Shown here: piece after piece, positions 25,346 through 37,688 of the stretch | Position numbering within the stretch: the stretch's first letter is position 1 | Layout: each line of letters begins with the position of its first letter | NCBI GenBank assembly: GCA_016098155.1 | Contig: JAAAJB010000072.1 | Span: forward strand, 23,005 to 87,004 | Direction: 5' to 3' | Source of the DNA: Actinomortierella ambigua | Taxonomy: Eukaryota; Mortierellomycota; Mortierellomycetes; Mortierellales; Mortierellaceae | Length of the DNA stretch: 64,000 bases | Translations under genes and position numbers: made by a program | The notes under the pieces: model-generated | Told to the model about the DNA's origin: nothing | Database searches by the model: none | Seen by the model: only the letters and a program-made list of their open reading frames with translations

Positions 25346-26591
25346 ATGGACGCAAACTGGGGTTCAAAACTTGGCCTGGTGGCCGACAGCACACTTGTCA
25401 CAGTCTACGAACGCAACAGATGCAAGTCCAATGGCCTCAACTATGAGACACAGGACAAGACAATCGAGAAAAACCTTGCTCGCCTGAAAGATGGTATCCA
25501 GGAGTTGGAGGCAGATTTATCTCGGTCAGAGGAGGAAGGCACACTGTAAGCAGCAAAAATTGGGGGACGTGGCAAAAAAAAAATGTATGAGATGTGTGGA
25601 GCACGACACTACTTCTTGGATATCTAACCCCATTTCTCTTTTTCTTATCTTCTTTGATGGACATGGTTAGTTCCTCCAAGCAGCTCCAGGAACGTGAAGA
25701 TACTCTTATTAAGCTACAACAACAGGTGGAGAAGTTGGAGGCACTGTTTCAGCACCAGGATGACTCGAATGCAAGGTACCCGGTTATACGGTAGCAGAGG
25801 ATTGAGCAGCATTGGGGTGACATGTGCATACAGACTGACAGTCTCTCCTTCCCTCTCCTCCCCCCCCTCTTTCTCTCTTTCTTTGCTGCTACCAGGGAAA
25901 TCTTATTGGGAAGGACTCAGACAACCATCACCCGGACATCGTCCCGAACAGTACGATTCTCCGACACAGTAGTCGAGACCGATAGCATGGACAACACTCA
26001 GGTGCTCCAGCTGCAGCAACGCATCGTGGAAGGTACAGGACCCCCTCTCACACGCGTACATTGTCACATACTCGACCCTATCCTCATGCCTCTTTTTTTC
26101 GGGCTCCACTCGCTGACCCTTACTTTCTTATTTTCTCCCTTCTCCCTGTCATTCATGTTTTTTTTTGCGGTGTGTGTGTATGTCTATATATGGGGCAATC
26201 AAACTATTAGACCAAGATGCGCACCTCGACCGCTTGAGTGAGTCGCTGGGACGGCAGGCAGAAGTCGGATTGATGATTGGCGACGAGCTCGACATGCACG
26301 TTGAGTTGCTGGACGACACAGAGAACCTTGTTGACCGTACGGCACAGCGCCTAGGCCGTGCGAGCAAACGAATCACCAATGTAGTGCGCAAGACAAAAGG
26401 ATGCGGTGAGTTTTTTTTTTGGCGCGTGCGCGTGCTATTTTTTTTTGGAGGCGGATTACATACGAATCGTTAGGATAGGCGATCAGCCCTACTAATATTC
26501 TCATTTGTCGTGTATTGTGGGATGTGTAGGCTCGTGGCTCACTATTCTTTTGCTTCTCGTTATCCTGATCATCGTCATCAGGTTACCGTGA
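25346..26591 (+). CDS. Qc-SNARE, syntaxin-8/Syn8-like
   Basis: Five exons (25346-25545, 25671-25775, 25896-26032, 26211-26405, 26530-26591) give 232 residues. The N-terminal helices are coiled-coil. A SNARE motif runs from about residue 148 to 208 (DQDAHLDRLSESLGRQ..., LMIGDEL...), and a C-terminal membrane anchor SWLTILLLLVILIIVIRL follows with only one residue on the far side. The CG pair just before the anchor resembles syntaxin-8. Family role: fusion at late endosomes/vacuole with Qa, Qb and R partners. Odd point: His177 sits where the zero-layer Gln is expected. The gene is divergent from DDX20, with 259 bp between starts. Confidence 0.88.
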
Positions 26592-27236
26592 CAATCTACG
26601 GACCTTGTGTATTTTGACTCATTCCATCCTTCCGTTCTCGGGGGGGGGGGGGTTCCCCCTCCCCCCATTCTTTGGATATAAAAAAGACAGAGGGTGCATA
26701 TATATGTGCGTGTATGTGTGTATTGGCTGTGGCTCTGCCCCGAGAAGATCCTCACCGAAATAAAGATTACCCTATCAAGACAATCCAGTGCATGTCTTTT
26801 TTCTCTTTCCCTTACGCCGGATGAGATTTGAAGACGGCGGTCATAGATTTGCTCCGCAATGCAAGATCCGCCCCCTTCCCTCCACCTTCCTCTCCCTCTT
26901 CCACCCCCTTTTTTTCTTTTTTCCCGTTCCGAATCCCGTCGACTAATGCCCAGGTATAGACTAGTCTATCCGTATGTTGGGTTCATTGAATGCCTTTGTC
27001 TGTTGTGTGTGTGTCTTGAGTGATTTGGCGGGCGGCAAACGGTATGAACCGAACTTTCGATTGGTTATTTTAGAAAGCGTGGGGAAGTGGAGGGGATTGA
27101 AAAAAAAAAGGTCTCCCTCCCTTCTCGTTCCCGCCTTGGCTACACTCTCCACTCTCCTTAAAACGAGACATCAACCTGTTTCTCATCACATCTTGACCTG
27201 ACAACAACAACAACAACAACAACAACATCAACCTCA
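26592..27236. other. Intergenic region between SNARE and QPRTase genes
   Basis: Contains a G11 run at about 26641-26651 and pyrimidine-rich blocks (26870-26925). A CAA trinucleotide repeat lies immediately before the next start codon. No gene seen. Confidence 0.5.
27201..27226 (+). repeat. (CAA)n repeat in the QPRTase 5' leader
   Basis: About eight perfect ACA/CAA units just 10 bp upstream of the ATG. CAA-rich, unstructured leaders are often associated with efficient translation (inference). Confidence 0.85.
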
Positions 27237-28709
27237 ATGACAATCACGACTGCATCCCCCAACCTGGGCCATCTGCTGCCTCCAAACTGGAAGGCAAAGA
27301 TTACGGAATGGCTGCAGGAGGACATTCCCTCATTCGACTACGGTGGCTATGTTGTCGGAGAAAAAGAGACGGTCGCTATTCTCTACGGCAAGAGCGAGGT
27401 ATGTTCACCAGCTAGCCAGTCAGCCAAACACGTCTCTTTGTCGGGGGGGGGGGAACGGGGGTAGTAGGGTGCTGAAATGGAATAGGCTGTGCATGCTCAC
27501 TCGACAGTGAGAGAAGACAAGTTGTGACAAGATCAATAGTCGATCCACACCAAACAGCAGAAGGAAATCGATTCAACGGCTTGTTCCTGATCGAAATCGT
27601 CACTGATGACCATTGGATCATATTCATAGGGTATCGTCGCTGGCGTGCCATTCTTCACGGAGGTCTTTGAACAGCTGGGCTGCAGGTAAAATGGCAGTGC
27701 TAATGGGTCCCTTTCCTACTCTTTGGCAGACAAAAGAAGAAGAAGAAAAAAAAAAGCTTGGTTTCGGGATATGTCGGCACAAAGAATGGCAGCCACTTTC
27801 ATTCTGACTGCAAGAGAGTTACTCCCTCCTCCATTTGTATTCATTTTTTTAGAGTCGAGTGGCATGTCAAGGAAGGCGAGGTGCTCAAGCCCATCCAAGA
27901 ATGCGCCCACGTCTACGGTCCCGTGCGTCAACTCCTGATCGGCGAGCGCACGGCGCTGAACCTGATGGCGCGCTGCAGTGGCATTGCCTCGCAAGCGCAT
28001 CGGGTCCGGCTTCTCAAGGACAAGAACGGCTTCAAGGGTGTCATTGCCGGCACACGCAAGACCACTCCCGGGTTCCGTCTGGTCGAAAAGTACGGCATGC
28101 TGGTCGGAGGCGCCGATACCCATCGCATGGATCTCTCGACCATGATCATGCTCAAGGACAATCATGTCTGGAGCACAGGCTCCATCACAAACGCCGTTGC
28201 CAAGGCCAAATCCGTCGGTGGCTTCTCGCTCAAGATTGAGGTCGAGTGCCGATCCGAGGCCGAGGCCGATGAGGCCATTGCTGCCGGTGCCGATATCATC
28301 ATGCTCGACAACTTTGAGGGCGATGCCCTCAAGGCTGCGGCTGCCAGCATCAAGAGCCGCTGGGCGGCAAAGGGCCGCCAGGTCCTGGTCGAGTGCAGTG
28401 GCGGTGTGACGGAGCACAACATTGAAGAGTACTTTTGCGACTGTAAGTTGAGTCCCGTGTTGTTGTTTTTGTTGTTTTTGTCGTTTTTGTCGTTTTTTTT
28501 TACGGTCTGTGCCCCTCCTGCCTTTCAAAGAATGGGATCGGCAGGCAAAGAGAGAGCCCAGCTAACGAAGAGCAACCTCTGTTGTCTCCTGTCAACCACC
28601 CCTCCACAAACCATTGTTGCTATTAGCCATCGACATTATCAGCATGGGATCGATGACCCAAGGAGTCTCGTTTGTCGACTTTTCTCTCAAGGTGCAAAAG
28701 GACAAGTGA
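27237..28709 (+). CDS. BNA6: Nicotinate-nucleotide pyrophosphorylase (quinolinate phosphoribosyltransferase)
   Basis: Four exons (27237-27398, 27630-27685, 27853-28442, 28627-28709) give 296 residues, the normal family length. It converts quinolinate and PRPP to nicotinate mononucleotide in de novo NAD synthesis. Visible motifs: [16 protein letters not shown], the substrate-binding [36 protein letters not shown] and the C-terminal [12 protein letters not shown] followed by VDFSLKV. The second exon is 56 bp. The last intron is T/G-rich. The remaining region before the assembly gap is A-rich and non-coding. Confidence 0.96.
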
Positions 28710-28830
28710 ACAAACAACTACGAGGATGCATAGGCCAGCCATACATACATAGAACAGCAAAAAAAAAAAAAAAAAAAAAAAAGGGACCTTTTTCCCCCCC
28801 GCGTTTTCCCAAAATTTCCCCTTATAACAC

Positions 28831-29673
28831 NNNNNNNNNNNNNNNNNNNNNNNNNNNNNNNNNNNNNNNNNNNNNNNNNNNNNNNNNNNNNNNNNNNNNN
28901 NNNNNNNNNNNNNNNNNNNNNNNNNNNNNNNNNNNNNNNNNNNNNNNNNNNNNNNNNNNNNNNNNNNNNNNNNNNNNNNNNNNNNNNNNNNNNNNNNNNN
29001 NNNNNNNNNNNNNNNNNNNNNNNNNNNNNNNNNNNNNNNNNNNNNNNNNNNNNNNNNNNNNNNNNNNNNNNNNNNNNNNNNNNNNNNNNNNNNNNNNNNN
29101 NNNNNNNNNNNNNNNNNNNNNNNNNNNNNNNNNNNNNNNNNNNNNNNNNNNNNNNNNNNNNNNNNNNNNNNNNNNNNNNNNNNNNNNNNNNNNNNNNNNN
29201 NNNNNNNNNNNNNNNNNNNNNNNNNNNNNNNNNNNNNNNNNNNNNNNNNNNNNNNNNNNNNNNNNNNNNNNNNNNNNNNNNNNNNNNNNNNNNNNNNNNN
29301 NNNNNNNNNNNNNNNNNNNNNNNNNNNNNNNNNNNNNNNNNNNNNNNNNNNNNNNNNNNNNNNNNNNNNNNNNNNNNNNNNNNNNNNNNNNNNNNNNNNN
29401 NNNNNNNNNNNNNNNNNNNNNNNNNNNNNNNNNNNNNNNNNNNNNNNNNNNNNNNNNNNNNNNNNNNNNNNNNNNNNNNNNNNNNNNNNNNNNNNNNNNN
29501 NNNNNNNNNNNNNNNNNNNNNNNNNNNNNNNNNNNNNNNNNNNNNNNNNNNNNNNNNNNNNNNNNNNNNNNNNNNNNNNNNNNNNNNNNNNNNNNNNNNN
29601 NNNNNNNNNNNNNNNNNNNNNNNNNNNNNNNNNNNNNNNNNNNNNNNNNNNNNNNNNNNNNNNNNNNNNNNNN
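28831..29673. other. Assembly gap (843 N)
   Basis: Run of undetermined bases. It is flanked on the left by an A22 run and short homopolymers and on the right by a C9 run, so homopolymer/low-complexity sequence probably broke the assembly. The true length may differ from the N count. Confidence 0.99.
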
Positions 29674-30148
29674 CCCCTTGACTTGGAGTGAATGCTCGTT
29701 GCAGAGGCCCCCCCCCCCCACCGAGGATTGAGAATCAAGGAAGTTGAAGAAGAGAACCCAGAGGGCAAGTCTAGCATCGTTTTCGAAAGGAAAAAAATGA
29801 CCAAGCAAGAGGCGAGAGGGGGAAAGCCCTTACCCCCTCCCGCAATTTGTATTAGCAGCACACCTTTCGAGATCTATATCCTTCCTCCCCCCATTGTGTA
29901 TTTGATAGCTTCCTTTCCACCCCCCCCTACCCCATATGTATTCTTTTTTTTTTAAGCACGTTCATTTACTCTTGTACAATAGACAGCACAAAATGCAATC
30001 TTTCTCTTGTCACACTCTGTGGTCTGATCTTCTGGGTTTTTTTGGGGGGTGGAATGAGGGTGAATTTGCGGCGATCTACAACTTTTATTCTATTCGCATG
30101 CCCTTTTTTCATGTTTTTCTTTTTGTTATTTTCTTTTTTTTCTTTTTT
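29674..30148. other. Intergenic sequence right of the gap
   Basis: Low-complexity with C9, C7 and T-runs. It contains the 3' flank of the Rpn12 gene. No gene seen; a gene hidden in the gap cannot be excluded. Confidence 0.5.
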
Positions 30149-31351
30149 TTACACAATGCGATCCATGTCACGAGCATAGAACAGCGCCTGCTTGATGATC
30201 TGCTCTGCAGGGATCGTGACCTTCTCATCCGCGCTCGAATGGAAGTACGCCTTTTGCTCCGCCGGGTTGACCTTCCAGTTGCGTTCCTTGGCAAAATTGA
30301 GGATGTCGCCCATGTCCGTAAAGAACAACAACGTGCCGGCATCCTTGAGCGGCAGGCTCGTATAGGCCTTCTCGCTGCAGCTCGCAATCTCGTTCCGGAT
30401 CGTGCCCATCAGAATATCAATGAAAAACAGGTATTCCGCCGCAGGCACCACCTGTCGTGAACTCCACACCCGATTGTACGACCCTTCCATCAACGACTGC
30501 TCCAGCTTGATCGCATACTGGATCGAAGGATTGTTGTGCAATTGCTCCGGCTCAATCTTCTCCAGTGCTGTGTGGAAATCCGAAATCCGGTTCTGTGACA
30601 GCAGGCACACCAGGTTGAGTCCGATCAGAGAGTACTTTTGGGAGGATGGAGGCAGGTGGCTAGACGGGATTACGAGACAAAAAGTAGATTGAAATGAAAG
30701 AGAGAGAGAGAGAGGTGTGTATAGAATAAGTATCATTGTTGAGGTCAAAAAGTTTGGCATGTCTTGCATTCTCCTGTACGCCTTTTCCTTTTTTTTTTTC
30801 TCTTCACCCTCTCTCACCTATAGTCGTTGTAGTATGACTGCAGCTGAGCAATGTATCGCTCAAACGAGTCAATATCCTTGGTACGGATGCTCCATTGGGC
30901 GCCAATCTCCAAAACGTCGCCTATCATTGAGAGTCGTGTCAAGGATAGAAGGGAGTCAGTGACGTTGTCCTTGTGTGTAGTGTGTTTTCCTTCCATGCAT
31001 AATACTATTCCTGATGGTCGTGAATCATATAAAATGTTGTGTAAAAACATACGAGCCAGAAGGAGCTCCTCTGTGCTCGCGTGCTTGGCGTCGTGTGTCA
31101 GGAACGAGATCTCCATCAAAGCGATCTACAGGCAAAATGAGTAAGATATCATAGTACATTAGAATGCGTTCGCTAGTTCAACGAGTCGAGCTGCCTATCG
31201 CTTCAGAACCACCAGCCATGCTCCTTCTCCGTCCAGGCCGTTTTACCTTGAGCTTCAACAGGAGCTGTCCGCACTTGTCGAGGTTGCAACTGGGCGAGTT
31301 GAACTCGGCCTTTAATGCCTGTGCAAGTTCCTTAATGTTCTGAAGAGTCAT
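30149..31351 (-). CDS. RPN12: 26S proteasome lid subunit Rpn12 (PSMD8)
   Basis: Four exons (31351-31247, 31125-31053, 30920-30818, 30659-30149) give 263 residues, the usual Rpn12 length. Characteristic blocks: YYNDYSHLPPSSQKYSLIGLNL, LLSQNRISDFHTALE and a C-terminal PCI winged helix with SLPLKDAGTLLFF and ALFYARDMDRIV. The fourth-exon acceptor at 30660 was chosen because it restores the HLPPSS segment; the nearer AG would shift the frame into a stop. Rpn12 joins last in lid assembly, bridging to the base (family knowledge). It lies 2.4 kb from a COP9 signalosome subunit gene, a complex related to the lid, but the link may be chance. Confidence 0.95.
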
Positions 31352-31834
31352 CTGTGCGCTGTGTGTATGTGTGTTGGAGTGTCGAGAAAAAAAAAGTCCT
31401 TGATGAGGGGGGGGGGCAAGAACGGGGCGTGAATGAATGTGGAGGTAGGTAAGAGAATGAGTGAATGGTGTACGCGTTGCTTCGCCCCGAAGAGAGAGCC
31501 AACGTAATTGACGCATTATTACGTTTATTTGATTCGGCGTAATTAAAGTAGCTAATCCATTTTAGGATACTCCGCGCGCGCGCAGCCATCCCTTACAAGC
31601 GTGTAGGTCATACTTTTGTTGTTGCGTCGACTAGGGTGTGTGGGGCTCCAAGCACGGCCCATGTGCAAGTGGCGACCAGCAAAACACTACTTTTTCTTTC
31701 TTTCTTTGGAAACGGAATAGACACAATGGCATATGGAGTGTAGTTTGCAATTTTTTTCATTTAGACTCGAGTTCAAAAAAGCACAACTATGGAGAGTATG
31801 AAGGGGAGGAGGAGGGCGTTATTTTTTTTTTTTT

Positions 31835-33542
<1,708 letters not shown>

Positions 33543-33727
33543 TGGTCAACTCGAATGCAATGCAAAGTGAAATTGGGCGAAGGGAGTACAATCAACAGGC
33601 GTGGAAAGAAAAAAAATCTACAATGGTGGGGGCGTCCAAAAGCAGTCCCATGGGCGAGACAAGAACAGGACCGCGCCATTCATCAAGTTCACCATTTGAC
33701 ACACGCACGCACGCCCAGCTCGCCACA
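33543..33727. promoter_or_regulatory. Short divergent promoter, MetAP2 (-) / CSN9 (+)
   Basis: Only 185 bp separate the two start codons, so both core promoters and both 5' leaders must fit here. No TATA box is obvious. Confidence 0.5.
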
Positions 33728-34148
33728 ATGGAAGAAGACTTTCATGAGGATATGCTTCTGGACGACGACAACTCGCCTATGAGCCTGAATGACTTTGAGG
33801 AGCACGTCGACCCTCGTCGTGGTCCTGGCCTTGCCAAGGTCGTTGACAAGAACTTCTTTAAAGGTACTACTGACACACGTACCTCGTTGACGTGGGTCGT
33901 ATGTGTTGGCTTGGCGCCACTAGAGTTTTAGAGTGACGAGAAATATCGCGAATAATGGAGGATTATCATGTCTACAATGCCAAGGGCCCACTCACCCACT
34001 CATTCACTCACTCACTCACTCACTCACACCTTTTACTGTTGCTGTTGCTTTTCATACACTCTTATTTCTTCTTTTTCTAACATGGTTGTTTGTAGACTTT
34101 CCTGACCTCTTTGACGACGACCAGCCCATCCAGCCGGTCAAGACATAG
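33728..34148 (+). CDS. CSN9: COP9 signalosome subunit 9 (CSNAP-like) microprotein
   Basis: Two exons (33728-33863, 34096-34148) give 62 residues. After an acidic start (MEEDFHEDMLLDDDN) the C-terminal half carries KNFFKDFPDLFDDDQPI, which matches the conserved CSNAP block (basic/Asn, FF, DF, DLFDDD). In animals this acidic peptide binds the CSN core and tunes cullin deneddylation. The splice joins Lys45 to the DFPDLFDDD segment in frame with consensus GTACT...TGTAG sites; without the second exon the motif is lost. The frame is open upstream to 33542 without a better start, and the context CCACAATGG favours the chosen ATG. The intron holds a CACT repeat. The call rests on one short motif plus overall acidity and size. 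Confidence 0.82.
34005..34026 (+). repeat. (ACTC)n microsatellite in the CSN9 intron
   Basis: Pure tetranucleotide repeat of about five units, with degenerate copies on the left from 33990. Confidence 0.85.
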
Positions 34149-34578
34149 AGACAATGCTCTCGAAAAAGCAAGATCAATGTGGATGAGGAACACGAAGATG
34201 GGCGCGAGGGCCGCCTCTCCCCCTCCTCCTCCAGATGTATATACAGATTACTTGCGCCACTTTCAACATACCGAACCCTCAAATGCGCAACAAATAAAAC
34301 ATTTTAAAGGAAAAAAGTATGACACGCATGTACGATGGCATTAAGCGGGCAGTGGTTACTAGGCGGCTAGGTCAAGCAAACCTGGCTCTTGAGCAAGGCA
34401 TGGTTGCCACTTCAAAGTCCACCCAAAGGTGGTGGTGGTTGTGACCTCTGTTTTTTCTTTTTGGCTCGGGTGGGTGTGGAGAAAGAAAGAACGAGAGGAA
34501 CGAGTATTGAACGTGCTTCTTGAGGGAGAAGGCCATCGACAATTCCATCTTTTTTCCTCTCCTTACCACCATTTGCAA
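34149..34578. other. Intergenic region between CSN9 and J-protein genes
   Basis: No gene seen. It includes an AATAAA signal at about 34292, probably the CSN9 polyadenylation signal. Confidence 0.45.
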
Positions 34579-35484
34579 ATGCTCAGACCATTCAGGACCC
34601 GTTTGCGGGACATTCAGCCAGTAGCCATCACATCGAGTCAGCCATGGGCATGCTTCTCATCCCCACCGACAAGACGCCTGCATGCGACCCCTCGCATCCA
34701 CGAGCGCAAGCGGCTGACCCACTACGAGCACCTTGAGCTGGAGCCCAGTGCTGATCGCAAGCGGATCAAGGCCCAGTTCTATCGCCTGTCCAAACTGCAC
34801 CACCCAGATAAGACAGCCTCTGAAGAGTCTCGACAAAAGTTTCTCAAGATCAACGAAGCCTACTCCGTCCTGGGCAACGACCGCTCCAGGTTTGAGTATG
34901 ATCTGACGCTTCGAGACCGCTCTGATGGCCTCTACTCTAGTGGCAGTAGCAGCAGCCATAGTAGCAGCCGGGCTGCCCCGAATCGGGGTACCCTCCGACG
35001 CACACCCTTCCGCCACTCGCCCCATTCGGCGGCAGCAGCCGCGGCCGCCCAACGAGCAGCTGCGCAACGGTCAGCGGCGTTTCGACCGAGCTTTGGACAG
35101 GAGGCACCCTCGCATTTTGACGCCAAAGCTCATCAGGAGATGCACTACGAGCAAGAGTTGCGGCACCAGGAGCGGCTGAAGAAACGAGTGCAAGAGTCGG
35201 AGGAGTACCAGAGGCAACAAAGAAAGGAGTCGGAGGATTCGTGGTCGGGCAGGGTGCTTCGGGTGTCGTTCCTGTTCCTCATCGTCATTGTGGTTTCGTC
35301 CTTGCCCAAGGTCTTTGCGGACGAAAAGGGCAAGCGCACGAGCAAGAGTGATAGCAGTGACGTTGATGCTGATGATGGGAGTGATGGCGATAACAATGAC
35401 GATGACGAAGAGATGAGCCAGATCAAGGCGCTCTGGGAATGCAGGTCAACTGGAGCTACGCCGATACTACTCGAACAAGACTAG
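34579..35484 (+). CDS. Mitochondrial membrane-anchored J-domain protein (DNAJC30-like)
   Basis: Single exon of 301 residues. The N-terminus is rich in Arg, Ser and Thr without acidic residues for about 40 residues (MLRPFRTRLRDIQ.., RRLHATPRI), as in a mitochondrial presequence. The J-domain follows (residues 46-110) with HPD at 75-77, so it should stimulate an Hsp70 ATPase. Then a Ser/Ala/His/Gln-rich linker, a charged helix, and one predicted membrane span near 224-245 (VSFLFLIVIVVSSL), with an acidic tail. The order presequence, J-domain, C-terminal span is that of DNAJC30, which associates with ATP synthase in mammals; orthology is an inference. The frame is open further upstream, but the chosen ATG gives the presequence. 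Confidence 0.8.
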   Translation: MLRPFRTRLRDIQPVAITSSQPWACFSSPPTRRLHATPRIHERKRLTHYEHLELEPSADRKRIKAQFYRLSKLHHPDKTASEESRQKFLKINEAYSVLGNDRSRFEYDLTLRDRSDGLYSSGSSSSHSSSRAAPNRGTLRRTPFRHSPHSAAAAAAAQRAAAQRSAAFRPSFGQEAPSHFDAKAHQEMHYEQELRHQERLKKRVQESEEYQRQQRKESEDSWSGRVLRVSFLFLIVIVVSSLPKVFADEKGKRTSKSDSSDVDADDGSDGDNNDDDEEMSQIKALWECRSTGATPILLEQD

Positions 35485-35513
35485 CTAGAGTTTCTTTTTT
35501 TGTACAATATCCA

Positions 35514-35544
35514 CACTACCACCACTACCACCACTACCACCACT
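35514..35544 (+). repeat. 9-bp tandem repeat (CACTACCAC)
   Basis: Three and a half copies of a 9-bp unit in the 3' flank of the J-protein gene, between converging genes. Confidence 0.8.
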
Positions 35545-35713
35545 CTAACCACTAATATTCGCATTTTTTATCTTTGCAACTGTTTGTGTTTCAACGATTT
35601 GGTATATATTCAGAGATGACAAAGTAGAATCACAAAACTAAAGTACAGATGAAGACCAAAAAGAAATGAAAGAAAGAAAGACAGAAAGAAAAGGATGTGA
35701 CGAGACAACGGTC

Positions 35714-36497
35714 CTAGTCGTCAAAGTCTGGGATCTGGTCGAACGTGTATCCATCGTATTCCTGGTAAGCATAGTAGGCAAGGCCAACGTGGTAGGCTCC
35801 TATGATATGATGGAACAATAATACAAAAAAGAAAATGGGTTGGTCAGAGGAGAGCCCAATGGAGATTTGTTCGTGCCAAGCGATCCATATTCAAGCCAAG
35901 CGGTCCATATTCACGCCATATTACCAGGGATAAAGCAAAGTGCGCCGAGGACGAGAAGCGGCGTTCCTTTGTCTAGCCAATCCTATATATGTATACAAGT
36001 GGAAGAAGTAAGAGGTCCATCAACGTGTATTAAAAGAAAGAAGGGCGACGCCTTTTAACTGTTTTTTTTTTTTTTTTTTTTCATTTCTTCCTTTTCTTTT
36101 CTTGACAGGAGCATGTACAGTCGATCGAAGAAGCAACTTACAGGACTATCGAGGATGCCCACGTTGAGCAAAGAGCCAATGACCAGGCCAACAATGCCGA
36201 TAATAAAGAGGAGGGCCGCAAGGGCAATAGACTTCCATGGGACTATAGTAAAATTGCAATGGAAAGATAGAAATGAAGTGCGAGGAGCATTAGGTCATGG
36301 AGGGCAGCGGCGTAACAAGAAGAAGAAGAGGAGGACAGACAAGTAAACGTGTTGATGTGGTTGGCGGTGGGTGGGTGGATGGATATATGGATGACAAAGG
36401 ACATACGCTGTGGAGTCGGGGCAATGAACTGGCCTTCGGTAAAGTGGGTTTGCCCGTTGAGCTGGAGGAAGCGGGCGGCGCGCCTTGGAAACTTCAT
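35714..36497 (-). CDS. TMEM230 family membrane protein
   Basis: Four exons (36497-36407, 36242-36142, 35982-35925, 35799-35714) give 111 residues. Two membrane spans: KSIALAALLFIIGIVGLVIGSLL and TPLLVLGALCFIPG, then HVGLAYYAYQEYDGYTF and the near-invariant C-terminus IPDFDD. This arrangement and ending match animal and plant TMEM230 (about 120 residues), which acts in secretory and recycling vesicle traffic and is linked to synaptic vesicles in humans. An in-frame ATG at 36620 would add 41 Ser/His-rich residues; the shorter start was chosen from family length. The ORF is easily missed because three exons are shorter than 105 bp. Confidence 0.85.
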
Positions 36498-36905
36498 TTT
36501 TTTGCGAGTGCGCTTGACGAGTTTTGAGAGGCCCGAAGAATGTGCTCTATGTGAGTGGTGTTCTCGACTGGTAGAGGAGGAGGATGGGGGACGGTGGTCG
36601 AGGTGGTGGGCGTTGTTCATGGGATGTTTGAGGCAATGAGAGAGAGAGAGGGAGGGGGGGGGGGAGAAGAGACACAGACAGACAGAGACAGAACAGAACG
36701 GACAGACCCAAAGCACGAGGGCTGTTCTGTGTCTGTCATGTTCATGTCGTGGCTTGTTCCTCTCCCTCTTTCCCCTCCACAAAATTGGACTATCTTCTGC
36801 GTGCTTTGACTCTCAAGTCTCAACGCTGTCCCTCAAGCCCACTCCAGCCCAACCTAGTCAGCCCAGCCAACAACAACTGCAACATACACACATTAGAGCT
36901 CGACA
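36498..36905. promoter_or_regulatory. Divergent promoter region, TMEM230 (-) / EAF6 (+)
   Basis: 408 bp between start codons, containing GA/AG-rich simple sequence (36635-36700) and CT-rich sequence near 36770. It may include extra N-terminal coding for TMEM230. Confidence 0.45.
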
Positions 36906-37688
36906 ATGCCCGATGCAAGCGAAGTCGTATGTGTGGCCCACCTACCATTGCCTCTCACCTGCCATCTCGTATCACCACCATGGCCAGGAAGAAACAAACA
37001 AACTGACAATTATTCTTCTCTGTCTCTCCTTGCAATGCGCTGCTCATTATATAGAAAGAAAAGGAGAAGGTCACCCACCAAATGTACCTGGAGGCAAAGA
37101 ACGAGCTGAATGAATTGATTGCGCGCAAAAAGTTGGTCGACAGGAACCTCGCCAGTCTGGAAAACAGCATCTACGCCTTTGAGGGCTCCTATCTCGAGGA
37201 CACCCTGCATGGTGGCAACATCATCCGCGGCTTTGATGGATACCTGAATCCAAAGGCTGACAAGAGCCGGCAAAAGTACTCTGAGTCGGACCGACTCTTT
37301 TCCATGTCGTCCACCACATTCACTAAGGTATTTTTGACTCTTTTTTTTTCTCAGTCTTCAAGACCTGTCTCCCTTGGAAAATCAACTTGACATTGACACA
37401 TTTCTGTTCTATTTAAAAAAAAAAATCGACTAGGCATTGCAAATCAAGGACAACCCCGACCAAGAGTCGTCGGATGAAGGAAAGAGATCATCAAGCAAAC
37501 GACCCAGCAACAGACCTACACCTGTCCCAACACCGGCATCAACACCTTCCTCATCATCCAACCGGAGGCTACTGAAGCAGCAGCAAAAGTCGTCGAGCTC
37601 ATCCTCCAAAAACCTCGACAACCGACCATCCAAAAAGCTCCGGATGTCCTCGGGTCGAGAAAATGATGATGAGGATCTGGATGTCTGA
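36906..37688 (+). CDS. EAF6: Eaf6 subunit of histone acetyltransferase complexes (NuA4/MEAF6)
   Basis: Three exons (36906-36926, 37055-37327, 37434-37688) give 182 residues. The first exon codes only seven residues. The core has a coiled coil (LNELIARKKLVDRNLASLE) followed by IYAFEGSYLEDT, GNIIRGFDGYL and SDRLFS, diagnostic of Eaf6/MEAF6. The C-terminal third is Ser/Pro-rich with basic clusters, consistent with nuclear location. In the first exon GTATGT was preferred over the alternative donor three bases earlier in frame; either is possible. Eaf6 helps assemble NuA4 and related Esa1/MYST complexes (family knowledge). Confidence 0.92.

Noticed and set aside
27758..29731. Long plus-strand ORF through the assembly gap
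   Set aside because: Continues across N only because N is not read as a stop; the true QPRTase gene splices out at 28442 and ends at 28709.
33997..34030. CACT array as a possible regulatory satellite
   Set aside because: Short microsatellite within an intron; recorded as a repeat only.
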